In this document: positions 1 to 7,157 of the stretch, one piece after another
Layout of the letters: each line of letters begins with the position of its first letter
Position numbering within the stretch: the first letter of the stretch is position 1
Made by a program: the position numbers and the translations under genes
Source of the DNA: HRBIN23 sp046294495
GTDB taxonomy: Bacteria; Chloroflexota; Dehalococcoidia; Lucifugimonadales; HRBIN23
NCBI GenBank assembly: GCA_046294495.1
Contig: JBKBKV010000056.1
Location: 1-9,956 of the forward strand
DNA: 9,956 nt
Reading direction: 5' to 3'
Notes under the pieces: generated by a model
What the model was told of the DNA's origin: nothing
The model's input: only the letters and a program-made list of their open reading frames with translations
Databases searched by the model: none

Positions 1-1320
1 TTCACAGCCATGCGCGCCCGAGGGGCGCAGGTAACCGACATCGCCGTGCTGGTGGTGGCGGCCGACGACGGAGTTATGCCCCAAACTGTGGAAGCCATAA
101 GCCACGCCCGCGCTGCCAATGTGCCCATCGTTGTTGCCATCAACAAGATAGACAAGCCGGAAGCCAATGTGGAACGGGTAAAGCGCCAGTTGGCAGACCT
201 GGGCCTCATACCCGAAGAGTGGGGGGGCGAGACCATTATGGTGCCCCTCTCTGCCAAGCAGCGAAAGGGTATCAGCGACTTGCTGGATACGCTCCTGCTG
301 GTAGCCGAGATGGGGGAACTGAAGGCCAACCCGAACCGCCCGGCTGTGGGGGTGGTGGTAGAGGCCAAGGTGGACAAGAGCAAAGGCCCCGTTGCTACCG
401 TCCTTGTTCAGACCGGCACCCTGCATGTAGGGGACAATGTGGTAGTGGGCGACACTTGGGGAAGGGTCAAAGCATTGCTCACAGACACAGGGCGCCGCAC
501 CCGCAAGGCCGAGCCTTCTATGCCGGTAGAGGTGCTGGGCCTAGACTCCCTCCCCCAGGCGGGGGACACCCTTATCGCCGTGCCCGATGAGAAGACGGCC
601 AAGGAGATCGTGGAGGCGCGTCAACGCCAACTGGCCGCCCAGAAAGCCGCCGCGCGCCCTCTTACCCTGGAGGACCTAACAAAGCAAATTCAGGCCGGTG
701 AGGTCAAGGAGCTCCCCATCATCCTGAAATGCGATGTGCAAGGGAGCGTGGAGGCCGTTAGGGCTGCCCTGGGCAAAGTGGAGCCTGAAAGGGCTAAGGT
801 CAAGTTTATCCACAGCATGGCAGGCACTATTACCGAGAGCGATGTGCTTCTGGCCCTGGCCTCGCGCGCCGTTATCATCGGCTTCAACACTCGTGTGGAA
901 CCGGGTGCACGCCGTCTGGCCGATAGGGAAGGGGTGCAAATCCGCACCTATGACATCATCTACAACCTCACGGAGGATGTGCGGCGGGCTTTGGAGGGTC
1001 TTACCCTGCCGGAAGAGCGGGAGGTGGTGGAGGGCCACGCCCTGGTAAAGGCTATCTTCCCTGTGGGCAAGCGTGGGAAGGTGGCGGGGTGCCTTGTAAC
1101 CGATGGAAAGGTGGTGCGAGGGGCAGGGGTGCGCATCTTGCGGGGAGGCAAGGTGCTCTTTGAAGGCCAGGTTACCAGCCTCCGCCGGGTCAAAGAGGAT
1201 GTGCGAGAGGTGCCACAGGGCTTTGAATGCGGGGTGGGCGTAGAGGGTTTCACCGATTTCCAGGTGGGGGATACCCTGGAGGTCTTCCGCAAGGAGCGGG
1301 TGAAGCCCCCTGCAACCTAG
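1..1320 (+). CDS. infB: Translation initiation factor IF-2, C-terminal part (5' end outside window)
   Basis: IF-2 is the GTPase that brings fMet-tRNA to the 30S subunit and promotes 50S joining. The frame is open from base 1, and its first residues (FTAMRARG) are those that normally follow the G3 DTPGHEAF motif, so the N-terminal region and the P-loop half of the G domain lie upstream. Visible are the rest of the G domain with the G4 motif NKID (residues 48-51 of the fragment) and a G5-type SAK, then a beta-barrel domain (VGVVVEAKVDKSKGPVATVLVQ) and the C-terminal domains that contact ribosome and initiator tRNA (LKCDVQGSVEA, GFNTRVEPGARRLA, VAGCLVTDGKVVRGA). It ends TAG; 439 residues are present. 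The ATG at 10 is internal, not the true start. It is followed 10 bases later by rbfA, the usual bacterial order. Identity is certain; only the extent of the missing part is unknown. Confidence 0.97.
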   Translation, partial: FTAMRARGAQVTDIAVLVVAADDGVMPQTVEAISHARAANVPIVVAINKIDKPEANVERVKRQLADLGLIPEEWGGETIMVPLSAKQRKGISDLLDTLLLVAEMGELKANPNRPAVGVVVEAKVDKSKGPVATVLVQTGTLHVGDNVVVGDTWGRVKALLTDTGRRTRKAEPSMPVEVLGLDSLPQAGDTLIAVPDEKTAKEIVEARQRQLAAQKAAARPLTLEDLTKQIQAGEVKELPIILKCDVQGSVEAVRAALGKVEPERAKVKFIHSMAGTITESDVLLALASRAVIIGFNTRVEPGARRLADREGVQIRTYDIIYNLTEDVRRALEGLTLPEEREVVEGHALVKAIFPVGKRGKVAGCLVTDGKVVRGAGVRILRGGKVLFEGQVTSLRRVKEDVREVPQGFECGVGVEGFTDFQVGDTLEVFRKERVKPPAT

Positions 1321-1323
1321 GAG
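1319..1323 (+). promoter_or_regulatory. Ribosome-binding site of rbfA, overlapping infB stop
   Basis: AGGAG is formed partly by the infB TAG stop and lies seven bases before the rbfA ATG. A ribosome ending infB would stand on this site, which suggests coupled translation. The same stop/AGGAG overlap recurs at the FAD/Fe-S gene junction in the minus-strand unit. Confidence 0.75.
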
Positions 1324-1330
1324 ATGCACA

Positions 1331-1693
1331 ATGGGCCGCCGCTTGGACCGCCTAAACGACCTCATACGGGAGGAGATCAGCGCTCTCCTGCGGGAGGTGA
1401 AAGACCCCCGCCTGGCTGGCCTGGTTACCATAACGCGGGTAGAAGTCTCCGAAGACCTGGCCCACGCTCGGGTCTTTTTCAGCGTCTTGGGCACAGAGGC
1501 ACAGTGGGAGTCCACTATGCAGGCCCTGGCTTCGGCGGCGGGCTTCCTGCGCCGTGAACTGGCCCACCGTATTACTCTGCGGCGCACCCCCGAACTGCAC
1601 TTTATAGCCGACGCCTCTATGGAGAAGGCGGGTCGGGTGCTCGCTCTGATGCACCAAATAGCCTCCGAGCGTAACAACTCTCCGCTGGAGTAG
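1331..1693 (+). CDS. rbfA: 30S ribosome-binding factor A
   Basis: RbfA is a small KH-fold protein that binds the immature 30S subunit and helps 16S rRNA 5'-end maturation, notably in the cold. The 120 residues match the family's usual length. They show the N-terminal helix (RLDRLNDLIREEISALLREVKDPRL), the strand pair VTITRVEVSEDLAHARVFFSVLG, and the end ASAAGFLRRELAHRITLRRTPEL followed by the typical acidic/hydrophobic tail. The ATG at 1331 is supported by an AGGAG (1319-1323) that overlaps the infB stop codon, seven bases ahead of the start. It sits between infB and truB as in many bacteria and is surely co-transcribed with them. Nothing looks broken. Confidence 0.95.
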   Translation: MGRRLDRLNDLIREEISALLREVKDPRLAGLVTITRVEVSEDLAHARVFFSVLGTEAQWESTMQALASAAGFLRRELAHRITLRRTPELHFIADASMEKAGRVLALMHQIASERNNSPLE

Positions 1694-1695
1694 CC

Positions 1696-2643
1696 TTGAC
1701 AGCCCACGGCATCCTGAACCTCTTGAAGCCGCAAGGAATGACCTCTATGGACGCGGTGCGGCGGGTCAAGCGCCTGACCCGGGAGCGCTCGGTGGGGCAC
1801 GGAGGCACCCTAGACCCCCTGGCCACAGGCGTGCTCCCCGTCCTCTTCGGGCAAGCCACCCGGGTTATGGACATCCTAATAGAAGGGCGCAAGGTGTATC
1901 GGGGGGTGGTGCGCCTGGGCATCACCACCGATACCTACGATGTAACAGGGAGGGTGCTGGCTACCGCCGACCCCTCTGGGGTCAGCCAGGAGCAGGTGGG
2001 GGCGGTGCTCCAGCGTTTCCTTGGCACCATTACCCAGGTGCCCCCGGCCTATAGCGCCTTGAAGCAAGAGGGGGAGCCCCTCTACCGGCGTGCCCGTCGT
2101 GGGGAAGAGGTGCAACCCAAGCCCCGCCGAGTTCGCGTCTTCCGCCTGGACATCCTGGCGTGGACACCCCCAACCTTTGTCCTGGAAATTGAGTGTGGGC
2201 GTGGCGTATACATTCGCTCCCTTGCCCACGACATTGGGCAGGCTCTGGGGTGTGGGGCGGCTCTGGAGGCCCTGGAGCGCCTCCAGGCTGGGCCTTTCCG
2301 CATTGAGGATGGGATAGCCTTGGACGCTTTCGCTCAGGCTGTGGCGGAGGGCACCTGGAAATCCTTGCTCTATCCCCCTGACTATGTGGTGCGCCACCTG
2401 AAGGCTGCCATCCTGGGGCCGGGGGCGGCGCGCCTGGCCTCACAGGGGCAAGACATACCCCTTGGCAGGCGAGGTCTCCTGCTGGCCCAGCATGGGGAGT
2501 TGTGCCGCCTCTATACTCAGGACGGGCGTTTCCTTGCCCTGGCCCGCTACGACAGTAGCAAGGGGCGCTGGCACCCCGAAAAGGTTTTCAACCCGCCTTT
2601 AGAGGAAGGGGAGCAGGCTATCGCCTCTCCAGCAGGGCCTTGA
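1696..2643 (+). CDS. truB: tRNA pseudouridine(55) synthase TruB
   Basis: TruB isomerises U55 in the T-loop of tRNAs to pseudouridine. The 315-residue protein carries the N-terminal KPxGMTS motif (residues 11-17), the catalytic loop GGTLDPLATGVL with the catalytic aspartate at D40, the YSALKQEGEPLYRRAR motif that contacts the flipped base, and GRGVYIRSLAHDIG (the family usually has GTYIRSL, so Thr is Val here). The C-terminal part, ending in FLALARYDSSKGRWHPEKVF, resembles the PUA-like domain of bacterial TruB. The start is a TTG at 1696, two bases after the rbfA stop, preceded by GGAG (1687-1690). The first ATG would come only at residue 15, inside the KPxGMTS motif, so TTG is the better choice. 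The last 26 bases overlap the convergent dehydrogenase gene on the other strand. Confidence 0.95.
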   Translation: MTAHGILNLLKPQGMTSMDAVRRVKRLTRERSVGHGGTLDPLATGVLPVLFGQATRVMDILIEGRKVYRGVVRLGITTDTYDVTGRVLATADPSGVSQEQVGAVLQRFLGTITQVPPAYSALKQEGEPLYRRARRGEEVQPKPRRVRVFRLDILAWTPPTFVLEIECGRGVYIRSLAHDIGQALGCGAALEALERLQAGPFRIEDGIALDAFAQAVAEGTWKSLLYPPDYVVRHLKAAILGPGAARLASQGQDIPLGRRGLLLAQHGELCRLYTQDGRFLALARYDSSKGRWHPEKVFNPPLEEGEQAIASPAGP

Positions 2644-3649
2644 GGGGGGCAATGTTCTCCAGAGACGGCTTGCGTTTCCCCACCTCCACCTCTTTCACTA
2701 TGGGGACGATGGCGCTGTTGAAGGGTGTGGCGATACCCACCTGGGCACCCAAACGCGCCACCATCCCGTTCAGGTGGTCTATCTCCGTCCTGCGCCCTTT
2801 CAGGATGTCCTGCAACAGGGATGGGCGCCCGTCCCGGGAGCGTTGTGCGTCCTCCATTAGACGCAGTTCCACCTCCTCCAGGCCCTTCCCCTGGGCCGCC
2901 TCTTTCATCATCTTGGGAGGGATGCTCCCAATAGGCTCAATTTGGTAGCCCAGCGCCTCACCCACCTGCACCACTTCTGCGGCGATGTGGATGGCGATGC
3001 GTCGGGTATCGGGGTGCTGGCGTGCAGGGGCAGAGCCGAGACCGGTGATGCCGGCGATGGGGTTGGCCATACAGTTGACCGCCAGTTTGGCCCACCGCTC
3101 GCCCCACAGGTTGGTGGTAACCACTGTCTTGGCGGCGCTGGAAAGCACCTCCGCCAGGCGCTGGATACGCGGCGTAACTCGTCCGTGCACCTCCCCCACG
3201 CGGTAGCCTATTCGCTCCGGGTCGTCGGTGCGCTGAACATGCCCGGGCTCGTAGAGGCCGGCACCTACCGTTACCACGATACCCACTGTGCGCCCCCACC
3301 CCACCACCTGGGCGATGCGCTCCTCGTTGATGCTGTTCTGAGCAGAGGCCACGAAGCCTTCAGGCTTCAAGTAAGGCTCTATCAGGGTGCACGCCCAGGC
3401 CGTATCGTATGACTTCACAGAGAGTATGACCAGGTCAAAAGGCTCCTGCTTCTGCAGTTCGTGGATATGGATGGCCTTTACAGGCGCCTGGAACTGGCCG
3501 TTGAGGGTAGTGATGCGCAAGCCGTTGCGCTTCATAGCCTCCACGTGCTCTGGCCACTGGTCAACAAGGGTTACATCGTAGCCGGCCCTGGACAGCATAC
3601 CTCCCAAGTAGCCACCTATGGCTCCTGCACCTACGATAGCGATGCGCAT
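2618..3649 (-). CDS. panE: Ketopantoate reductase (PanE/ApbA) family dehydrogenase
   Basis: By family this is an NADPH-dependent 2-dehydropantoate 2-reductase, which reduces ketopantoate to pantoate for coenzyme A synthesis. The 343 residues start directly with the Rossmann motif MRIAIVGAGAIGGYLGG. Family residues are present: N105 in QNSIN (usually QNG), the catalytic-lysine segment WAKLAVN (K188, N192), and the C-terminal DILKGRRTEIDHLNG with E289. The protein is some 40 residues longer than classical PanE, with extra sequence around residues 235-275. It is the last gene of the minus-strand unit, 16 bases after the DUF4389 gene. Its Shine-Dalgarno is poorly spaced (GGAG 12 bases upstream). 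Its position behind a molybdenum hydroxylase, with no pan genes in view, leaves open that it reduces another 2-oxo acid. Family assignment is firm; the substrate is not. Confidence 0.85.
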   Translation of the reverse strand: MRIAIVGAGAIGGYLGGMLSRAGYDVTLVDQWPEHVEAMKRNGLRITTLNGQFQAPVKAIHIHELQKQEPFDLVILSVKSYDTAWACTLIEPYLKPEGFVASAQNSINEERIAQVVGWGRTVGIVVTVGAGLYEPGHVQRTDDPERIGYRVGEVHGRVTPRIQRLAEVLSSAAKTVVTTNLWGERWAKLAVNCMANPIAGITGLGSAPARQHPDTRRIAIHIAAEVVQVGEALGYQIEPIGSIPPKMMKEAAQGKGLEEVELRLMEDAQRSRDGRPSLLQDILKGRRTEIDHLNGMVARLGAQVGIATPFNSAIVPIVKEVEVGKRKPSLENIAPLKALLERR

Positions 3650-3665
3650 ACCTTCTTCACTCTCC

Positions 3666-4280
3666 TTACTCGCTCAGGCTGAAGGGGGGATAGCGGTCGG
3701 TGAATAGGAGGACATAGCCCGCCACTCTGTAGACCCAACGGTTTATCCCCATCACCAGCACCCACAGGTCGTGGGGGTAATGCCCTGTGAAGAGGTTGGC
3801 AATGGCGGCGAAGAGCACCAGGAGCAATTGGAGACCTCCCCATCTGTAGCCAGTTCCCCCTTGCAAGATGGTGATGATAAGGTAATGGGGGATGGCCAGG
3901 AGCCACCACTTCACCAAGACAAGCCCCCGGCTTAGACGCTCCGGGTAGTATACATCCAGGTCGGCGGGGTAGTCATCGGTGGGTGCGAGGGTGAAGGGGG
4001 GATACTTGTCGGTGCCCAGGGCCTGGTAACTGTAGAAGCCTACCCTCCATGACCAGCGTAAGACGCCTACATTGTAGTGGAAGAGGGGCTTTGGGTAGCG
4101 GCCCGTGAATAGGATAGCAAAGAGGGCGATAATCCAGGCCCCAAAGGCCCCGAGGGACAGGAAGAACAGCACCACCAGATGGGGGATGACCAAGAGCCAC
4201 TTGACCAGGAAGAGCCAGCGGTTCAGAGGCTCGGTTAGGGTGCCTCGCAGGGTAAGGGGATAAGGGGTGGGTTGAGTCAT
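3666..4280 (-). CDS. Tandem DUF4389 integral membrane protein
   Basis: Function unknown. The 204 residues consist of two copies of a DUF4389 unit, roughly 14-98 and 113-203. Matching landmarks are LFLVKWLLVIPH (23-34) and LVLVKWWLLAIPH (120-132); LFTGRYP (57-63) and LFTGHYP (163-169); GVLRWSWRV (72-80) and GINRWVYRV (178-186); TDKYPPFTL (90-98) and TDRYPPFSL (194-202). Hydrophobic runs at about 22-44, 46-60, 119-139 and 147-166 suggest four membrane segments with conserved IPH and TGRYP turns. No catalytic motif is recognised. A strong AAAGGAGG lies five bases before the ATG, with no equally supported alternative. It follows the molybdenum subunit gene by 58 bases and precedes the PanE-like gene by 16, so it is probably in the same operon. 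A membrane partner for the hydroxylase is conceivable but is only a guess from position. Confidence 0.85.
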   Translation of the reverse strand: MTQPTPYPLTLRGTLTEPLNRWLFLVKWLLVIPHLVVLFFLSLGAFGAWIIALFAILFTGRYPKPLFHYNVGVLRWSWRVGFYSYQALGTDKYPPFTLAPTDDYPADLDVYYPERLSRGLVLVKWWLLAIPHYLIITILQGGTGYRWGGLQLLLVLFAAIANLFTGHYPHDLWVLVMGINRWVYRVAGYVLLFTDRYPPFSLSE

Positions 4281-4285
4281 CTCAA

Positions 4286-4293
4286 CCTCCTTT
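4286..4293 (-). promoter_or_regulatory. Strong ribosome-binding site of the DUF4389 gene
   Basis: AAAGGAGG on the minus strand is a near-perfect complement to the 16S rRNA 3' end and lies five bases before the ATG at 4280. It gives the gene its own translation start after the 58-base gap. Confidence 0.75.
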
Positions 4294-4297
4294 GCGG

Positions 4298-4327
4298 GCC
4301 CTATGCCTTTCGGACACTCTCATAGGC
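4298..4327 (-). other. Bulged hairpin with GAAA tetraloop between the Mo-subunit and DUF4389 genes
   Basis: Read on the minus strand, CCTATG (4326-4321) pairs with CATAGG (4305-4300). Inside it CC-GAAA-GG forms a second short stem with a GNRA-type loop, stacked directly on the outer stem on one side, with a seven-base bulge AGAGTGT on the other. One further G-C pair (4327 with 4298) is possible across a bulged G. There is no T-run behind it, so it is not an intrinsic terminator. It sits four bases before the AAAGGAGG of the next gene and could act in mRNA processing, stability or translation. The structure is seen by eye only. Confidence 0.35.
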
Positions 4328-4338
4328 TTCGTCCCTTT

Positions 4339-6645
4339 TTAGGCACCGTCGGCGGGCACCGGCTGGGGCGCCTGCTTCTTGGAATGGATGGCCCAGAAGA
4401 CTGCCTCTGGTGTCATGGGCAGTTTGGTGATACGGACACCCACCGCTCGGTAAATAGCATTGGCCAGGGCAGCGGGTGCGGGGACGATAGGAGGCTCACC
4501 CACCCCGCGCACCCCGAAGGGGCCATCGGGAGCGGGCACCTCCACGATGCAGGTGTCAATCATGGGCAGGTCTAGGGCGGTAGGTTCCCTGTAGTCCAAC
4601 AGGGTGGGGTTGCGCATTTTCCCCTTGTCCCAGGCGTAATACTCGTGGAGGGCCCAGCCGATGCTTTGGGCGGCGCCTCCCTGCATCTGACCTTCTACCT
4701 GCACGGGGTTGATGGCCTTGCCCACATCCTGGAAGGTGGTGAAGCGCAGGATTTTCACCTTGCCAGTTTCCGGGTCCACCTCCACATCGCACAGTTGGGC
4801 GGAGAACTCGTTGGCAGGCTGGAGGCGTGTAACGGCGCCAGTGCCCACGATGGGGCCTGCCCCTCGGGTGCGGGTGAGGCTAGCCACTTGTTGCCAGGGC
4901 AGGACCTGCTCCGGGTCGGTTTTCACCCAGAACTTGCCGTCGGCATACTCTATGTCTGTGGCGGAGAGACGGCGGTCGGGCTTAGAGAGGGCTTCGGCGG
5001 CGCGTTCCTTCATCTGAGCGATAACACTCTGGCAGGCTCGAGCCAGGGCAGCACTCTGGGTGAAGGTGGTGCGGCTCCCAGCGCTCAAATCGGTGTAGGG
5101 GGTGGATGCTGTGTCCCCCACGCGAATAGCGATCCGTTCCAGGGGGAGTTGAAGCAGGTCGGCCACCATCTGGAGCATGCTGGTGCGCGTGCCTGTGAGG
5201 TCAACCTGGCCAGTTAAGATGTTCACTGTTCCGTCCACATTCACGATGACCTGGGAGGAGGAGGTGAGGATAGCCCCCATCCACGCCCCTAGGGCCACTC
5301 CCCTCCCACGGTTCTTCCCCTCAAGAGGGGTGTTCCAATGGGGATGGCTCTTTATGGCCTGCAGGATGGCCTTCACACCGATGCGCCCGTATTTCTGGCC
5401 GGTAGCATTCTGGTCGCCCTCTTCGGCGGCGTTGCGGAGGCGCAGTTCAATGGGGTCTAGGCCCAAGCGCTCCGCCAGCATATCCAGGGTTGACTCGGCT
5501 GCGAAGGCGGCGGCTGTGGCGCCTGGGGCGCGGTAGGCCTGGACCCTGGGCTTGTTGGTTACCACATCGTAGGCTTCCACCTTTATGGCCTGGGCCTTGT
5601 AGGGGGCGAAGATGCACCAGGTCGCTCCTTGAATGGGTGCTCCGGGGAAGGCCCCGGCATCCATAACGACCCTGGCATAAAGGCCTGTGAGGCGCCCGTC
5701 TCGCTTGGCGCCCGCCTTGACGGTGATATAGGCGGGGGAGGCAGGCCCTGTAGCTCGAAACACCTCGGCGCGGTCCATCACCATTTTCACTGGTAAGCCC
5801 GCCTTTCGGCTGAGGAGAATGGCCAGTGGCTCCAGGATTACATAAATCTTGCCGCCAAAGGCGCCGCCTATTTCAGCGGGGATGACATTGATCCTGTGGA
5901 GGGGGATTTTTAGCAGGGCTGAGAGCATGCGTTGGGCGTTGAAGGTGCCCTGCGTGGCAGTCCACACATTCGTCTTGCCTTCTGCATCCACCCAGGCCAC
6001 GCACGCCTGAGGCTCCAGGTAGCCCTGGTGAACCATCTGGGTTTCAAAGGACTGCTCCACCACCACATCGGATTCGGCCCAGGCCTTCTCAATGTCGCCG
6101 AAGCCAGTCTCAACTATGGTGGCTATGTTGGAGGGTTTGGTGGGCTTCTCCCCAAGGGTGCGGGTGTATAGGTTGGGGTGGAGCAAGGGGGCGTCGGGCC
6201 TCATGGCATCCAGGGCGTTTTCCACTACTGGCAGCACTTCATAGTCTACCTGGATCAGGTTCAGGGCTGCCTCGGCGATCTCGGGGGAGGTGGCGGCCAC
6301 GGCCGCGACGGCGTGACCCTCAAAGAGGGCCTTATCGTGGGCGATTACCAGGCGTCGCAGGTCGGCCAGGTCTATCATCAACTCGCCCCCAAAGGCGGCG
6401 CGAGCCTCTTCCAGGGAGGGCAAGTCGTCGGCAGTTACCACGGCCTTGACGCCCTCCAGAGCCAAGGCGCGAGAGGCGTCTATGCGCCGAATAGTTGCAT
6501 GGGGGTGGGGGCTGCGCAGCACCTTGCCATAGAGCGTGCCCGGCAGCGTCAGGTCGGCGCTGAAGCGGGCAGTGCCAGTAACACGCTCCAGGGCATCGGC
6601 TTTAGGGATGGGCTTGCCAATGTAGCGGAACTGGGTCGTTGTCAT
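4339..6645 (-). CDS. Molybdenum hydroxylase, molybdopterin-cytosine-dinucleotide-binding large subunit
   Basis: This is the catalytic subunit of a xanthine oxidase/CO dehydrogenase-family enzyme, which hydroxylates a carbon with water-derived oxygen at a Mo centre. Its 768 residues match the family length. The N-terminal a/b-hammerhead domain covers about 12-145 (DALERVTGTARFSADL). Then come Q232 (ATQGTFNAQR), which lines up with the Mo-contacting Gln, the cofactor loop EIGGAFGGK (258-266), AYRAPGA (370-376), and GVRGVGEPP with the catalytic base E717. Selenium- or copper-type CO dehydrogenases have AYRCSFR, absent here. Xanthine dehydrogenases have Glu after GGK, here I267. The substrate is therefore unassigned; an aldehyde, N-heterocycle or aromatic compound is possible. 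Stop of the Fe-S gene and this ATG overlap as TAATG, with GGGGAGG seven bases upstream: translationally coupled. No XdhC/CoxF-type maturation gene is in view. Confidence 0.92.
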   Translation of the reverse strand: MTTTQFRYIGKPIPKADALERVTGTARFSADLTLPGTLYGKVLRSPHPHATIRRIDASRALALEGVKAVVTADDLPSLEEARAAFGGELMIDLADLRRLVIAHDKALFEGHAVAAVAATSPEIAEAALNLIQVDYEVLPVVENALDAMRPDAPLLHPNLYTRTLGEKPTKPSNIATIVETGFGDIEKAWAESDVVVEQSFETQMVHQGYLEPQACVAWVDAEGKTNVWTATQGTFNAQRMLSALLKIPLHRINVIPAEIGGAFGGKIYVILEPLAILLSRKAGLPVKMVMDRAEVFRATGPASPAYITVKAGAKRDGRLTGLYARVVMDAGAFPGAPIQGATWCIFAPYKAQAIKVEAYDVVTNKPRVQAYRAPGATAAAFAAESTLDMLAERLGLDPIELRLRNAAEEGDQNATGQKYGRIGVKAILQAIKSHPHWNTPLEGKNRGRGVALGAWMGAILTSSSQVIVNVDGTVNILTGQVDLTGTRTSMLQMVADLLQLPLERIAIRVGDTASTPYTDLSAGSRTTFTQSAALARACQSVIAQMKERAAEALSKPDRRLSATDIEYADGKFWVKTDPEQVLPWQQVASLTRTRGAGPIVGTGAVTRLQPANEFSAQLCDVEVDPETGKVKILRFTTFQDVGKAINPVQVEGQMQGGAAQSIGWALHEYYAWDKGKMRNPTLLDYREPTALDLPMIDTCIVEVPAPDGPFGVRGVGEPPIVPAPAALANAIYRAVGVRITKLPMTPEAVFWAIHSKKQAPQPVPADGA

Positions 6646-7145
6646 TACCGCACCTCCCCTCGTGCTACAGACAGAATGGCTCGCACGATCTTATCATACC
6701 CGGTGCACCGGCAAAGGTTGCCGGCGATGCCCAGGCGCACCTCGTGTTCAGTGGGGTTGGGGTTCTTCTGGAGCAGATACTTGGCGGAGAGGAGAAAGCC
6801 CGGGGTGCAGAACCCACACTGCAGCGCCCCATACTGGATAAAGGCTTTTTGCAAGGGGTCTAGTTGGTTCCCTTGGGCTAACCCCTCCACCGTGAAGATT
6901 TCGGCCCCGTCGGCCTCGGGTGCCAATACCAGGCAGGAGTTCACCGTCTTTCCATTCATAAAGACGGTGCAGCACCCGCAGTTGCCGTTGCCGCACCCCT
7001 CTTTGGTGCCGGTAAGGCCAAGTTCGTCTCGTAACGCCTCTAGCAAGGTCTGCCAGGGTTTGACCAAAAGGGTGTAGTTAACGCCGTTGACTTTCATCCG
7101 GATCTGTGTGCGCAGGGCCAGTTTGTCCAGTGGATAAGTTGTCAT
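6645..7145 (-). CDS. Molybdenum hydroxylase, small [2Fe-2S] subunit
   Basis: This is the electron-transfer subunit of the three-part hydroxylase, passing electrons from Mo to FAD through two [2Fe-2S] clusters. The 166 residues show the plant-ferredoxin-type site C51-x4-C56-x2-C59-x11-C71 (KEGCGNGNCGCCTV) and the second site C110-x2-C113 (QCGFCTPG) with C145-x-C147 (NLCRCTGY). Q109 before C110 is the conserved residue near the pterin cofactor. C58 is an extra cysteine beside the first cluster. The start at 7145 (MTTYPLDKL) is chosen because AGGAG lies seven bases upstream. A longer frame from 7190 would have no such site, would run 35 bases into the FAD gene and adds non-family residues. It lies 10 bases after the FAD gene and overlaps the large-subunit gene by one base. 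Confidence 0.94.
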   Translation of the reverse strand: MTTYPLDKLALRTQIRMKVNGVNYTLLVKPWQTLLEALRDELGLTGTKEGCGNGNCGCCTVFMNGKTVNSCLVLAPEADGAEIFTVEGLAQGNQLDPLQKAFIQYGALQCGFCTPGFLLSAKYLLQKNPNPTEHEVRLGIAGNLCRCTGYDKIVRAILSVARGEVR

Positions 7146-7152
7146 GCCTTTA

Positions 7153-7157
7153 CTCCT
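7153..7157 (-). promoter_or_regulatory. Ribosome-binding site deciding the Fe-S subunit start
   Basis: AGGAG on the minus strand overlaps the TAG stop of the FAD subunit gene and stands seven bases before the ATG at 7145. It favours that start over the upstream ATG at 7190. Confidence 0.75.

Noticed and set aside
676..1800. Long open frame on the minus strand (374 codons) across infB, rbfA and truB
   Set aside because: It lies antisense to three certain genes, has no recognisable domain and a composition typical of a GC-rich shadow frame.
2600..2680. Bidirectional terminator between truB and the PanE-like gene
   Set aside because: Only a four- to five-pair GCCTC/GAGG match without a T-run on either side was found.
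4339..6645. Xanthine dehydrogenase
   Set aside because: The overall family fits, but the purine-binding Glu after the GGK motif is Ile (I267), and no purine genes are nearby.
6178..7077. Open frame of 299 codons on the plus strand opposite the hydroxylase subunits
   Set aside because: It is antisense to two genes with strong motifs; the translated product shows no family signature.
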